Below are positions 33,287-43,619 of a DNA stretch of 64,000 nt, piece after piece. Each line of letters begins with the position of its first letter. Position 1 is the first letter of the stretch. The notes beneath the pieces are model-generated. The model made no database searches, had not been told where the DNA came from, and worked only from the letters and a program-made list of their open reading frames with translations. The stretch is taken from the NCBI RefSeq assembly GCF_016808335.1, contig NC_053145.1, positions 25,138,001 to 25,202,000 of the forward strand, read 5' to 3'. The position numbers and the translations under genes are program-made. The stretch is from Panicum virgatum. Lineage: Eukaryota > Streptophyta > Magnoliopsida > Poales > Poaceae.

Positions 33287-34442
33287 GCTTAAACTGAGGC
33301 TCGGTGGATCAGGAGTTGCATCAATGTTTACCCCCTGCAGGTACCTTGTGCACAGTACATTACTCTTCCCGTCTGTACTTATGAAAAGTTGGCTCATACC
33401 TAAGGTTCTGGAAGATGGGGCGTATTCATTTTTCATCCCTCGGTCTTGGGTGGTTGTTGGACTGAACAACCTTCACCGGAATGTTCCCTGCTACCTGTTT
33501 AGGTTCCCAGCTCGGAGTTTTTGTAAGATTTTTTTCAAAAGTGGTTCAGGTTTCCCAATGGTACTCTCGAATTGCTCAAGTGTATGATCCTCACTCATGG
33601 TCGTAGTATTTGACCATCTTCTTCCTATCTCTGAAGCTGATATGTGGAGTTTGTAGGTAGGAAGATGTTTGCATACCTTGTACCTATATTGCCCAGTCGA
33701 AGAGTGATCCACGACAGGGTCGGTACTTAGCCAAATTCAGGTCTCATGGAACATGGAATATTTGGAAGGTGGGAGGGAATGAAGTAGATGGCTTCCCACT
33801 TGGATTTATTTGAACTCCATAATTTGCAACTCTTTTAGGGATGGAGAGTGATCTTTTTTTTAGAGAAGATAGTTCCATTCTCCCTTGCTGATATAACTTG
33901 AATTCTTTGGAGTGTTGATTGGGAAGCTCTTTGTGGGATGAAATGAGGTATTGGGATTGTGATTGCGGGATAGTATATCTGGCAAGTGTGGATGCCAATA
34001 CCCGGAATGGGTGACTGACAGGCCGGACATTTTTGGGCTAGCAAATGGTGAGTTTATGGGGATGAAGACCTATAGATGGCAAGTACCATTCCCGAAGCGG
34101 ATGCACCATTCGACAAAGCTCAAAGTAACTTCAGATAGCTCAAACAGTTTATGCAATATAAGTGTAACGTCCCGCCTCCTCGAGGCCGGTCCCGCTTACA
34201 TCTGGTTGCTTTCTAGGACATAGATTGTCCTCACAGACCAACACCAGTCTTTTCTGCACACTTTGTCCTCACTCGTGCGCACCCGGGAAGAACTTCCCGG
34301 TCGGTCACCCATCCCCAAATTTCTCCAGGCCAAGCATGCTTAACCTCAGAGTTCTTTGGAGACCGGCTTCCGGAAAAGAAGTTGCAACTTGTTTGTATGA
34401 GTATCCTATTAATCCTATTAAGCCCTGGGCCGGGGTGTCACA

Positions 34443-34479
34443 TGCTCACCCCCTTAAGAGACCGACGTCCTCGTCGGTC
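34443..34479 (-). promoter_or_regulatory. TRIM PPT plus upstream hairpin
   Basis: The minus strand has arms GACCGACG and CGTCGGTC with loop AGGA (34479-34460), then TCTTAAGGGGGTGAGCA up to the LTR. The stem sequence is unlike those of Athila or Tekay, but the loop and closing pairs are the same. Confidence 0.65.
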
Positions 34480-34518
34480 AATCCCAAGCCAGGAACGTCC
34501 TCTCTTGGCCACGTCCCG

Positions 34519-34630
34519 TACGTCCAGTGCCAGCAGCCCATGTGCCACGTCCGTGCGTCCAGTGCCAACGGTCCCTGTGCCACGTCCGTGCGTCCAGTGC
34601 CAACGGCGCATCCCAAATGCCCGTGCACTG
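34519..34630. repeat. 36-bp tandem repeat inside the TRIM, three copies
   Basis: CACGTCCGTGCGTCCAGTGC or close variants repeat three times with 35-36 bp spacing. GC-rich, no coding meaning. Confidence 0.7.
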
Positions 34631-35421
34631 ACCCGCCACGTGCCCGTGCACATGCCGGTGGCATCTGCGCCCCCACGCGCCCGTGCTCATGCCTCCGCAC
34701 TTACGCCCGTACGTGCCCGTGAAACCGTGAGAGTCGGCTCTGATACCATTCTATAACGTCCCGCCTCCCCGAGGCCGATCCCGCTTACATCTGGTTGCTT
34801 TCTAGGACATAGACTGTCCTCACAGACCAACACCAGTCTTTTCTGCACACTTTGTCCTCACTCGTGCGCACCTGGGAAGAACTTCTCGGTCGGTCACCCA
34901 TCCCCAAATTTGCAACTTGTTTGTATGAGTATCCTATTAAGCCCTGGGCCGGGGTGTCACAACAAGGCTCTGGATGGGTCATTTTAACCATGGGAAACCT
35001 TTACCAAAATTTTAATTTTGAAAAGAATTTCGAGGTGTTCCCTACTAGAGCAAGTAGTTTAAATTCTGGTTTGGGCTATCTCGAATCCCGCAACAACTTA
35101 GACTTTAGAATTTAAACTCATGCCTCCACACAACCAGATTTTCAGTGAAACTAATATGTGCCAACTAGTTCAGGTACTAGGAGAGTAAAAAGGTAAACGA
35201 GGCACATACAGGGTTTAAACAGAGCAACTATTCATCATTTCCAAAGTAAGAGCTTACACGAATTTCCACTCATATAGATTTGTTTTCAAAGAATGGAAAT
35301 GTTTTAGGGATTTTTTTATGATACTATTCATTTTTATACTTATTATATATATATATTATTTATTTTTTTTGGCACGGTTAATGAAAAATAGGACGGGTGC
35401 GATGACTTACCTGGACTGTGG

Positions 35422-35434
35422 TCCCCCCAAGCTT
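35422..35434 (-). promoter_or_regulatory. Internal PPT-like tract after the env-position ORF (element B)
   Basis: The minus strand reads AAGCTTGGGGGGA just past the ORF stop. A splice-donor-like CAG|GTAAGT follows (GT at 35410-35409). Confidence 0.5.
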
Positions 35435-35443
35435 CGATGAAGC

Positions 35444-37139
35444 TCAGTCCTCCTCATCAGAGTCCTGCTCTCCCTTATCGGGGTCCTCCTCATCATCATC
35501 CATATCCTCCACATTGTCGTCGTTGTTCTCCTCCTCGTCGTCGTTGTTCTCTTGTTCAGGCTGCTGGTATGGCAGGTATTGCTGGGACTGCTGATAGTCC
35601 AGCCCAAGGTGAATGAAGACGTTCGAGACGTCGTACTGCAAAGCGGAAGTCTGCCCCCAGCTCTCCTGAGTGAGCTGGGTGTTGTGTGCCATCGTGTCCT
35701 GCATCTGCTGCTGCTGTGTGCCAAGGGTGCTGATGCGGTTCGAGAGATCCGTGATACTCCGGAGAATCGGGTCCTCATAGTTGAACCGTGCTGACGATGA
35801 AGGCCCCACCTGTGGACCATAAGACGGATGCATACCTGCAGGGTAGTACGGTCCTTGCCCACCGGCGAATACACTGCTGCCGGCCTGATACGGGTCGTAA
35901 GTGCAATGCCCGTATGCCTCCTTGAAGCTCATGTTTTGCAAGGACGGCCCCGGTTGTGCCGAGGCATGAATCGGAGGTGTCCGTCGTGATGGACATGCTC
36001 TAGCCAGCTCGCGCCGGGTCCTGCTCCTCGTCTGTGGGCCTGCAACGCACCGCCGTGCGGGTTCTCTTTTCTCCATCTTTAATGTTAGACTTTTCACCGA
36101 GTAGAGAGAGAGAGAGTCTCGTGCATGGCAACTCGATCTCACTATCATACCCGGTATAACACATAAAGATAGAGTTCCCTGGCCCCTCTCACATCATGTG
36201 CCCTTGCACAAAATGCTCGAGACCGACCTCGTATCTATACACCTCCATCTCAGGCAAGAAGGTGACTTTGGCGCCATCCATCGCTTTTACATACCTTGCC
36301 ACACGAGTGACCTGTGGGGTTATGTCGATGGGGCTTCAGCCCGAAATCATCTTCTGCCAATGAGCAAGCATGCTCCTGACGGGCGAAAAGTGAATCTTGT
36401 TCGCCATAGCTTACAGATACTGCAGCTCAGGCAAGCTGCAGAGGCAAAGGTCTGTGCAAGAGTTCACAACCATGGCGAGCCACTTGGCGAGAAACCTCAT
36501 AGTAGGATTATGAATTGAGACTATGTTGTTCTTACTACCCATAGGTTCATTAGAAATTGCACTCCACCAAGAGCTACGGTCATACTCATAGCATTCAGCA
36601 AGTGTGTTGGGGTCCAGGATGCATCTTTTATTAAAACCCAAAGCGACACCAAATTGTTGGAGGGTCATTTCAAATTGTTCGTTAAAGACCCAAAAATAAA
36701 CTTTAGTTTCTGTGTTAGTTTCTTCAACAGTAAGAGACATGAGGAATTCCATGGTCAAGAGTTGCGAACCTGGCTCGACGATGTCGGCGAAGTTCTCCCA
36801 TCCGACGGTAGTGAAGGCTTGGTTCATGTCTTGCAGGAGCCCCGTCATGATGAGGAAGCGGGTTTCGAACCTCTTGGCATAGCCATAGGTCTGCCTCTTC
36901 AGTAGCTCAAGTGCTTGCCGCTCGTAGTAGTTGTTGACAACGATTTGTTCAATCATCGTCAGGATCCGGATGCGGAAACAACTTTGTGGGACTGCGGGAA
37001 TTTCTTCTTCCTCCCGGGATGCGTGTCAACAGTGACCGGAGTCGACCGACATGCTATACCGAGAAGAAGACGAACTCCGCGAGCTTCTCGATTTTCTCAA
37101 GAGTGCCTTCTTGACCTCCTCCTTGGCTCGATGCAGCAT
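35444..37139 (-). pseudogene. ATHILA-domain (env-position) ORF, element B, broken
   Basis: The minus ATG at 37139-37137 starts MLHRAKEEVKKAL, then a Ser/Arg-rich stretch. A TGA follows within 40 codons. The ATHILA-type block (36956-36411: MEFLMSLTVEE, VALGFNKRCILDP, RSSWWSAISNEP) ends at a TAA where A has Tyr (LQCLYAMANK). After further breaks the C-terminal frame 36148-35444 carries the Gln-rich and acidic tail (DDEEENNDDN..). Comparison with A shows which changes are copy-specific. The function of the family is unknown, and no membrane segment is seen. Confidence 0.75.
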
Positions 37140-37144
37140 GGTGC

Positions 37145-37522
37145 CTGCAAAAATTAGTACGAGCAAAGGGGTTAAGAAGAGGGTTAGTGTTAGCGTTAGT
37201 CATTCTTGCGGGGCGTTTAAACCACCACAAACATTTAATGTTCAGCGTGCCATGATTTTATTTAAAGGGGAAATATTTTTGTGTTTTCTGGTTTATGAAC
37301 TTCACTAATTACTACTCAAATTTTATTTTTGGGGCGAGCTAGCACTTAAGTTCTTTACTTAATCAACTTAAAACAGCTCAATTAAGCAAAGAAACTAAAA
37401 AAGGGAGAGGGGATTAAGGAGCTCGGGCTGAGGCAATTAAACCTGAGACTCTGGCCGAGCTGAGGCAATTAAACCTGAGACTCTGGAGCACCGAGGAGCG
37501 TCACTCTCATTGGCTTTTATGG
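37145..37522 (-). promoter_or_regulatory. Internal promoter and leader region of the ATHILA-domain ORF (element B)
   Basis: CATAAAAG (37521-37514) stands where A has TATAAAAG. CAG|GTTTAA donor-like sites fall inside a 32-bp tandem duplication (37430-37461 and 37462-37493). TACTAAT (37159-37153) and TTTTTGCAG (ending 37145) precede the ATG. GGCCGGCC palindromes lie upstream (near 37538-37570). Confidence 0.45.
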
Positions 37523-37987
37523 CCAAGCGTAGAGGCCAGGCCGGCCGGCCTGGGGCATGCCGGCCGGCCCTTGAGCGGCGCCGAGCGAGCCACGTCGAAG
37601 CTCTACTCCTTAGACTTGCTGGTGAAGTGATTCTCGTCAGTGGTGATGGGACATGGGTGGATGACAGAGGCCGTCTGGCCTCAATGAGGCCACGCGGCCT
37701 GCCTCTGCATGTTCCCATGCTCCCCCTTTGTCCCTTAATTATTCTTTACTCCAAGAGTCCACTCCTTGCTGTCCCCTGCCAGAAGAAAGAAGGTCGGGCC
37801 GGCCGGCCTGACAATTGGCCAAATTTTTTTGAGATTTTTCTGTGAAGTTCTGGAGATGCAAAGTTTCTAATTTTAAACATGTGTTGGCTAAATTTCAAAC
37901 ATGCTTATGCAAGAAGAAAAGAAATTTATGCAAGGAAAAACTAGACTATCCTATATTTAATGGAACGATGGATAAGTACCACGTACC
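37523..37987 (-). other. Spacer between gag-protease and internal promoter (element B)
   Basis: Equivalent to 7257-7718 of element A. Non-coding, with GGCCGGCC-type palindromes and no trace of RT or integrase. Confidence 0.5.
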
Positions 37988-40346
37988 TCATGGCGAGGGC
38001 TCGGGTTTAGAGTCCGGAGCCGGACTCTCTATTCCTTTGGTTTGGTTGTCGTCGCCGGATGGAGTCTTGGGCGATGACCCTTTCTTCCGCCACACTTTCT
38101 TGGGTGTGGGTGGTGTTTCGACCTTTGCCTTCTGTGATTCTAGAAATTTCTTATGCTGGATTCTTCGTTTGGCATTCTTCTAATTATGAAGCTTGATTTT
38201 CTTTGCTTCCTCCTGAATTTCTAACTCCTCCAGAATCCGCAGACTTTCCAAGAACTCAATGAGGGCTTCAATGTTTGGAAGCGATGGTTTCTTCGCCTCT
38301 TTCTCGGGTTTCTTTTTCCGATGGACCTCCTTGACTAGTTAGCATTGTTCGACCTTCGGTTTGAAGGCGAACTTCTCCTTTTGACCATTAATGTTGAGCT
38401 GAATTTCTCCAGCTCCAACATCAATATGGGCGTTTGCTGTACTCAAGAATGGCTTGCCTAGAATGAGCGGCGTCTTGGTGTCGACTTCCATGTCGAGTAT
38501 GACGAAGTCAACGGGAATGAAGAAATTCTGGATTTTCACCGGAATGTTCTCTGCTATTCCCGCGGGGTAGCGGACCGTTTGGTCTACTAGCTGCAAACAC
38601 ATGGCAGTAGGGGCAATTGCATGATGGTTAAGTTTGTCATAAACTACCTTTGACACAGAGGGCATTCGAAAAGTGTTGGGCTATGATCAAGAAGGTGATG
38701 GTGGGGCAGCCTGGGTCTTTCTTCTTCACCAGGAGAGGATCGAGTATAGCAGCGCTACACTCTTCAATGTACTGCACAACCTCGGTGGTGAGCAGTGTCC
38801 GCTTGTTTCCAAGAATATACTTGATATACTTGGCATACGTGGGTACCTGCATAGCGTCAAGAAGCGGTATGTTTACATACAACTTCTTTATTACCTCAAT
38901 GAATTTGCCGAATTGCTCGTTGGCCACCAGCTTCCTTATCCGCTCTGGAAACGGTAAGGCAGCTGTGTCGTGATAGCCCCGTGAAGTTCTAGGGGATTCC
39001 ACGGGGTCTTCCTGGGTAGCAGAAGTGTTGGATTCGACAGCCTCCTCCTGCACTTCGTCTTCAACATCGGTATGGCTAGCGGTTACAGTCTTCAACTACT
39101 TTCCTGCATCCTGTGGAAAAGGTGGCTCTTGCGTGGTCTTACCACCACGCGTGGTCACCGCACTAACATTTTCTTTCGAGTGTACTTCCGGTTGCTCGGG
39201 TAGTTTCCCCGTGTAAACGTAAGGACAAGAAGATGCAAGTTGAGCTACTTGAGTTTCTATCATCTTATTAAAGCTCAGTTGGTTCTTAATAACAGAATTA
39301 AATCCCTCTAGTTGTGCAGCCATAGATTCCAAGATATTGTCATTAGCAAGGAATTTCTTACTAATGTTGTCATTAATTTGCTTTTGGCCGTACACTAGAT
39401 CTTTTAATATGGGATGAAAACTGTTATTGAAATTCATACCTTGTTGTTGACCGAAGGGGAGGTTGGGCTGGAGTTCCAACCCTGCTGAGGACGGAATCCT
39501 ATGTTGCGATTGTTGTTGCTCCCAACAAAGTTTGCATCCTCTTGCCCTAGTGCCCAGTCTCGCCACATGTTTCACATGTCATACGAGACTCCGAAACCTG
39601 ATTAACCTCCTATTGCGGAGATTCCAGCTTCTTCATCAGAAGTTCCAATTTGGCAGCTAACATATCGACTGTGTCGATCTGATGCATGCCCCTGGGACGG
39701 GCTGGCTACCTTTCTCCTTTCCAACTCTGGTTGGAAGCTATCTTGTCGATCAGCGCCTTTGCTCCCGCAACATCGAGAGAAAGGAAGGAACCACCCGCTG
39801 CTGTGTCTACGTGGTCCTGGGCTTGCTGATTCAGGCCTTGGAAGAAGTTCTAAATAATCAGCCATTCTTCTATGCCGTGGTGTGGGCATGCTTGAATATA
39901 CTCCGAGAGACATTCCCAGACTTCCGGGATGCTCTCATCCGGCACTTGTTGAATTCCGGTGATCCTATTCTGGAGGGCATTGGTCTTGCCCACTAGAAAG
40001 TATCTTACTAGGAATGCATTCGAACAAGGTTCCCATGTAGTGAAAGCTTCCTTGTTGGAATAGAACCACGTCTTGGCTTTCCCAAGTAGTGAAACGGGAA
40101 CAGACAAGGACAGACGCTATCCAGTGTAGTTCCTTTGGGGTTGATGGTGTTACTCACCTCCAGGAAGTTCTGGAGATGGGCATTGGTATCCTCGGATGCC
40201 TTTCCGCAGAACGGACTTGCTTGGACCATGTTCACTAGTCTAGTCTTCAGCTCAAAGCCATCATTGCCGGCTTGGTTGATGTCCAATCTAGTAGGAATGT
40301 GGCTACTGGATGGGGCAGAGAACTGACGAAGAGTCTTCTGAGCCAT
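37988..40346 (-). pseudogene. gag-pro: gag-protease polyprotein of element B, broken
   Basis: The minus ATG at 40346 begins MAQKTLRQFSAPSSSH, confirming the start used for A. Gag blocks are spread over several frames (40346-40008, 40107-39850, 39913-39602, 39575-39096). The knuckle is damaged, with only TCETC/GHSG-like remnants out of frame near 39560-39600. The protease region (38665-38339) keeps PLILGKPFLST, but the segment with the DLGAS core is deleted or shifted near 38640-38670. The frame ends at TGA 37990-37988 after PDSKPEPSP, the same end as in A. Confidence 0.75.
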
Positions 40347-40598
40347 GGATGAGGATGCTGAAGTGGATGGTCAACTGTAGGGCCATGTAAGCCTCTTCTG
40401 AGGTGGGGCGATGCGGCATCTCACGATTCTTCCGATTATTCCTAGATTCGGGTTTAAGTTACTTGGTAGGTTGAAACCGGTCATGCACTGCTCTGCATCA
40501 ATCAAAAGATAGAGAGAGCAATGATAAGCCCGCTAGGATTAGTGGTGACAAACTAGTAAAGTTTATCAAGCTATCTACGATATCTTTAGCCAATTGCT

Positions 40599-40616
40599 TC
40601 CCCGGCAACGGCGCCA
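40599..40616 (-). promoter_or_regulatory. Primer binding site, tRNA-Asp type (element B)
   Basis: The minus strand reads TGGCGCCGTTGCCGGGGA, identical to that of A, eight bases inside the LTR edge. Confidence 0.8.
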
Positions 40617-40624
40617 AAAATGCT

Positions 40625-42307
40625 TGTTTGCGTTTCTTATGCCCAATAGAATAGATATTCCGCAAGTGCACAGAATCAACGCTGTAGCACTTCACCTTGG
40701 AGTATTCCAGGGTATCGTATTTTTTCTCATGGAAGCACTATGGTAAAGAGTATCGTAAATCAAATGATGCCTGTACTAGTTTAATCGACCGACTAACTAG
40801 GCGGGGGTAAGACAGATAGATAAGTAAGATAAATGGCCAGGCGATGACCGAGTGACACACGGAGATTCAACTCCTAGGAGAGGTAGTAGCTGGGAGGACA
40901 ACGAGCGAGATAAGACACCTGATACACTTCTGAACTATCGAGCTAGCCTCTCAAGATCAGACTAAACACCTAACTAGTTCTCGGGAAAGCAGAGCCTACT
41001 TCGGCGGTTGGAAGAGGAAGGACTTCAGAAAGGGATGAGAGGGGAGTCCGACGGCAACCTACACTACTGCTATGAAAACATCCGAACATGGTGGACTACA
41101 AAGTACGGATAGGGCTGTCACCACCTACCGACTACCACAACAGTTCTGTGGGGTGGAACACACTTTCTAGCTAACACTAAGGCCGGACACCATGTCTGCA
41201 CTCGGTGTTAGGATTTCTCTCAAGGCCTTCGAGAGAAATCCCCCTCAACCAAGAGCGCTAACTTGAGATACTCTAGTCCAGGCGAGAAAACCCATAAGAT
41301 AAGATCCCGATTACTTAGAAAGATAACTTAGCCTAAGCTAAATGAAAACTTCCGTGCTCAAGCAGGACACTCAAACTTGAGTAAATAAAAGACAGTGGAA
41401 AGTAAAGCTGACTCAGAAAAGTAGAGAAGATAACTTATATTGATAATGTCAAAAGAAAGATACAAAAGCTATACCAAACTTCTGACGACTCCGGAATCCC
41501 GAGCAAGCTCGACTCGACTCTAACCCCCAAGCTACTAACCTACTCTAGAAAGTACAAGTGAAGAGAGAAGAGCTCCAATGGTGTGTGTTACAAGTGATGA
41601 ATGGGTTCTCTATTTATAGGCTTCCAAGGTCGGTTCCTGGTGGGTAATGGAGTTGGCGTCAGTTGTAAGAAGGTAAGGCAGTTGAGCTGAATTGCCACGC
41701 CAAGGCTCAGCCTGAGAGGCTTCCAAGTGGGGCCGGCCGGCCTCCCCTAGGCCGGCCGGCCTGGGGATCCTGCCAAGTGGCCACCAACCTTTGGACAATG
41801 GCTCTGATTTGCTTCTGGAGGCGGTTGAAAGTTGCTTGACATCAATGCGTGCACGTGCTAGGCCAGCTGGCCTCCCTCTGGCACGTCTTAGCCCTCCGTT
41901 GCGCCGACATTGCACTTGTACGCTTGTGATCCTCCCTGGGTGCTGGATCGCTGACTTGGACACAAGTTTGCACTGAATTGTAGTTCCTTTAATCCTTATG
42001 CAAACCTTTGGATTCACTTGATCAAACCGACATCCAATCCACGACTCAGAGGCATTGTGGGTGTGTCACATTGGCACTGGATCGAAGATGGGACACTGTC
42101 TTCATGGGTGCCAGGCCGGCCAGAGGCCAGTCTGCCTGGGTTCGCGCCCATTTTCGCCCAATTTTGGTAGATGTTCTCCTAAAATCAAAACTCATCCAAA
42201 ACTTGTGGAACTCATTAGAAATAAAGAAAATATGAATGGAACATAGTATAGAGCTCGTGTTATTCTCGAAAAGTTGACGGCTAGAATTGAAATAATGGCC
42301 GTCAACA
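40625..42307 (-). repeat. Element B 5' LTR
   Basis: Begins TGTTTGCGTTTC and ends GGCCGTCAACA. The TATA box CTATAAATAG is at 41619-41610 (minus). A double GGCCGGCCGGCC cluster lies upstream at 41731-41761. Confidence 0.9.
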
Positions 42308-43380
42308 CCGACAGCTGCAGCACCGCTCTGTCATCCCTCACCCCCTCTCTTGGATCTGTGCCGACGCCGCCGGTGGAGGCAGGGGGCCGCACACATGGGC
42401 AGGAGGCGGCCACCCCCGTCGCTTTGCATCCCTCCCTACGCCCCTCTCAGCGTGCACGGGGGCTAGGGCGAGGGGGGGGGGCTAGGGCGTGGCCAGGGCG
42501 CGCCTGGGGTTGGGTGCCGGACTGCATCGTGTGGGAAGGACGGAGCTACCGCATTGGGATTTGACAGCCATCTGCTACCGACTTTGCCGATCGACCTCGT
42601 TGGTAATCCCTCGCGTGTGCATTTTGTTTTCCTTAATCTGTTGCTTTTTGCATTTCTCGGATGCTGGAGTGCTGGCGAGAGTCTGCCGGCCAAGCCAGGT
42701 CCCTAATTATGGCTCATCAACCTCCATGAACGAATGTTTTTTATGGTATTGTATCATTGTGTTCGGATCAACATCTTTGTGTGAGATTTGCTATTCCTGT
42801 ATATATATAATTTAGATTTTGATCTCATGAGATTTTATTATTAATTCTAGTTTGCAGTGGATTTGGCCAACTAAGTATATATTAGTAGTAGTAATATGAA
42901 TTTCGTACAATTTCAAAATGAAAGTGCTCTTTTCTATCGCAAATTCACTGACAGATGCTTTGTAACCAGATAATATGAGAGTATATATTACCCAGAAAAA
43001 TAGGTGCTTTGTTCACAGATCTTGAGCTTCATGTTCTAACAAGTACATGAGTGACTCGATGATCAAGATATACTGAATAATGATGTCTCTTTCATGGTTT
43101 TGCTCGGTAATTAAATTCTCTGTAGATGCAGAATTGGAAGAAGAGAGCTATACTTGGCTCTAGAAGTAAATCAAGCAACTTCGATAGCAGAAATTATAGG
43201 ATCTAGGACGTTTCGCAGGGGAAGGTACTTTCTATGTTGGATAAATAGCTATGGTGTATGCTTTCTAGCGTAGTATATGCTTGTTATGAACAACATCGAT
43301 AGCAGAACTCTGTTGGTCGAAATTGCTGACTGGGATCCTTTTGCATGTTTGTTCATCTCTACTTCTTGTCTCTAGATGGA
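42308..43380 (+). other. Gene-like remnant: 5'-UTR/intron-like sequence after element B
   Basis: Continues the GC-rich leader cut at 31979. CTCGTTG|GTAATCCC near 42603 resembles a donor, followed by T-rich intron-like sequence. TTCTCTGTAG at about 43116-43125 resembles an acceptor, followed by about 98 bp that could be an exon up to GGGGAAG|GTACTT near 43224. One frame there is open for about 32 codons, but no product is recognised. It could be a captured gene fragment or the 5' end of a host gene destroyed by insertion. Confidence 0.3.
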
Positions 43381-43619
43381 TGTCGGTGTTTAGCCACCAA
43401 GCCTGCTCAGGAATACCCTTAGCAGTAGGATTGTAATCAAGGGATCGACTAGCTCTGGAACTCGATGGCGCAAGGAGCACAAGGATTTAGACAGGTTCGG
43501 GCCGCGAAGTGCATAATACCCTATGTCCTGTGTGGTTGCTTGTATTGCCTTAGGTGTTGATGTGTTCTGAGGGGGTCCCTGCCCGCCCTTATATACTCTA
43601 GGGGATAGGGTTTACATGG
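43381..43619. mobile_element. Old LTR element F, first segment
   Basis: Begins TGTCGGTGTTTAGCCACC, an LTR-like start, and has the GATTTAGACAGGTTCGGGCC..TAATACCCTA phrase common in grass Ty3/gypsy LTRs. TTATATACTC could be a TATA box. Interrupted by element C after CATGG. Confidence 0.55.

Larger units (their letters stand above)
34163..34961 (-). mobile_element. TRIM-like miniature LTR retrotransposon
   Basis: 799 bp with terminal direct repeats 34163-34442 (280 bp) and 34752-34961 (210 bp; about 70 bp deleted), TGTAACGTCC to GGTGTCACA. Flanks ATAAG (34158-34162) and ACAAG (34962-34966) are a target duplication with one change. On the minus strand a tRNA-iMet PBS (AATGGTATCAGAGCC, 34750-34736) lies beside the right LTR and a PPT (CTTAAGGGGGTGAGCA) beside the left. 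The ~310-bp interior has no coding capacity and holds a 36-bp tandem repeat. It must have been mobilised in trans. Confidence 0.85.
33287..35421 (-). other. Element B 3' non-coding region (contains TRIM)
   Basis: Aligns with 3837-5186 of element A on both sides of the TRIM insertion. No open frame on the minus strand. Confidence 0.5.
31980..42307 (-). mobile_element. Element B: second non-autonomous Athila-like LTR retrotransposon
   Basis: Same family and layout as element A. LTRs are 31980-33249 and 40625-42307. Flanks CCGGC (31975-31979) and CCGAC (42308-42312) are a target duplication with one change. It contains gag-protease, internal promoter and ATHILA-domain ORF but no RT, RNase H or integrase. 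A TRIM-like element (34163-34961) sits in its 3' non-coding region. B is more frameshifted than A in gag but keeps Gln codons where A has stops. Confidence 0.9.
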
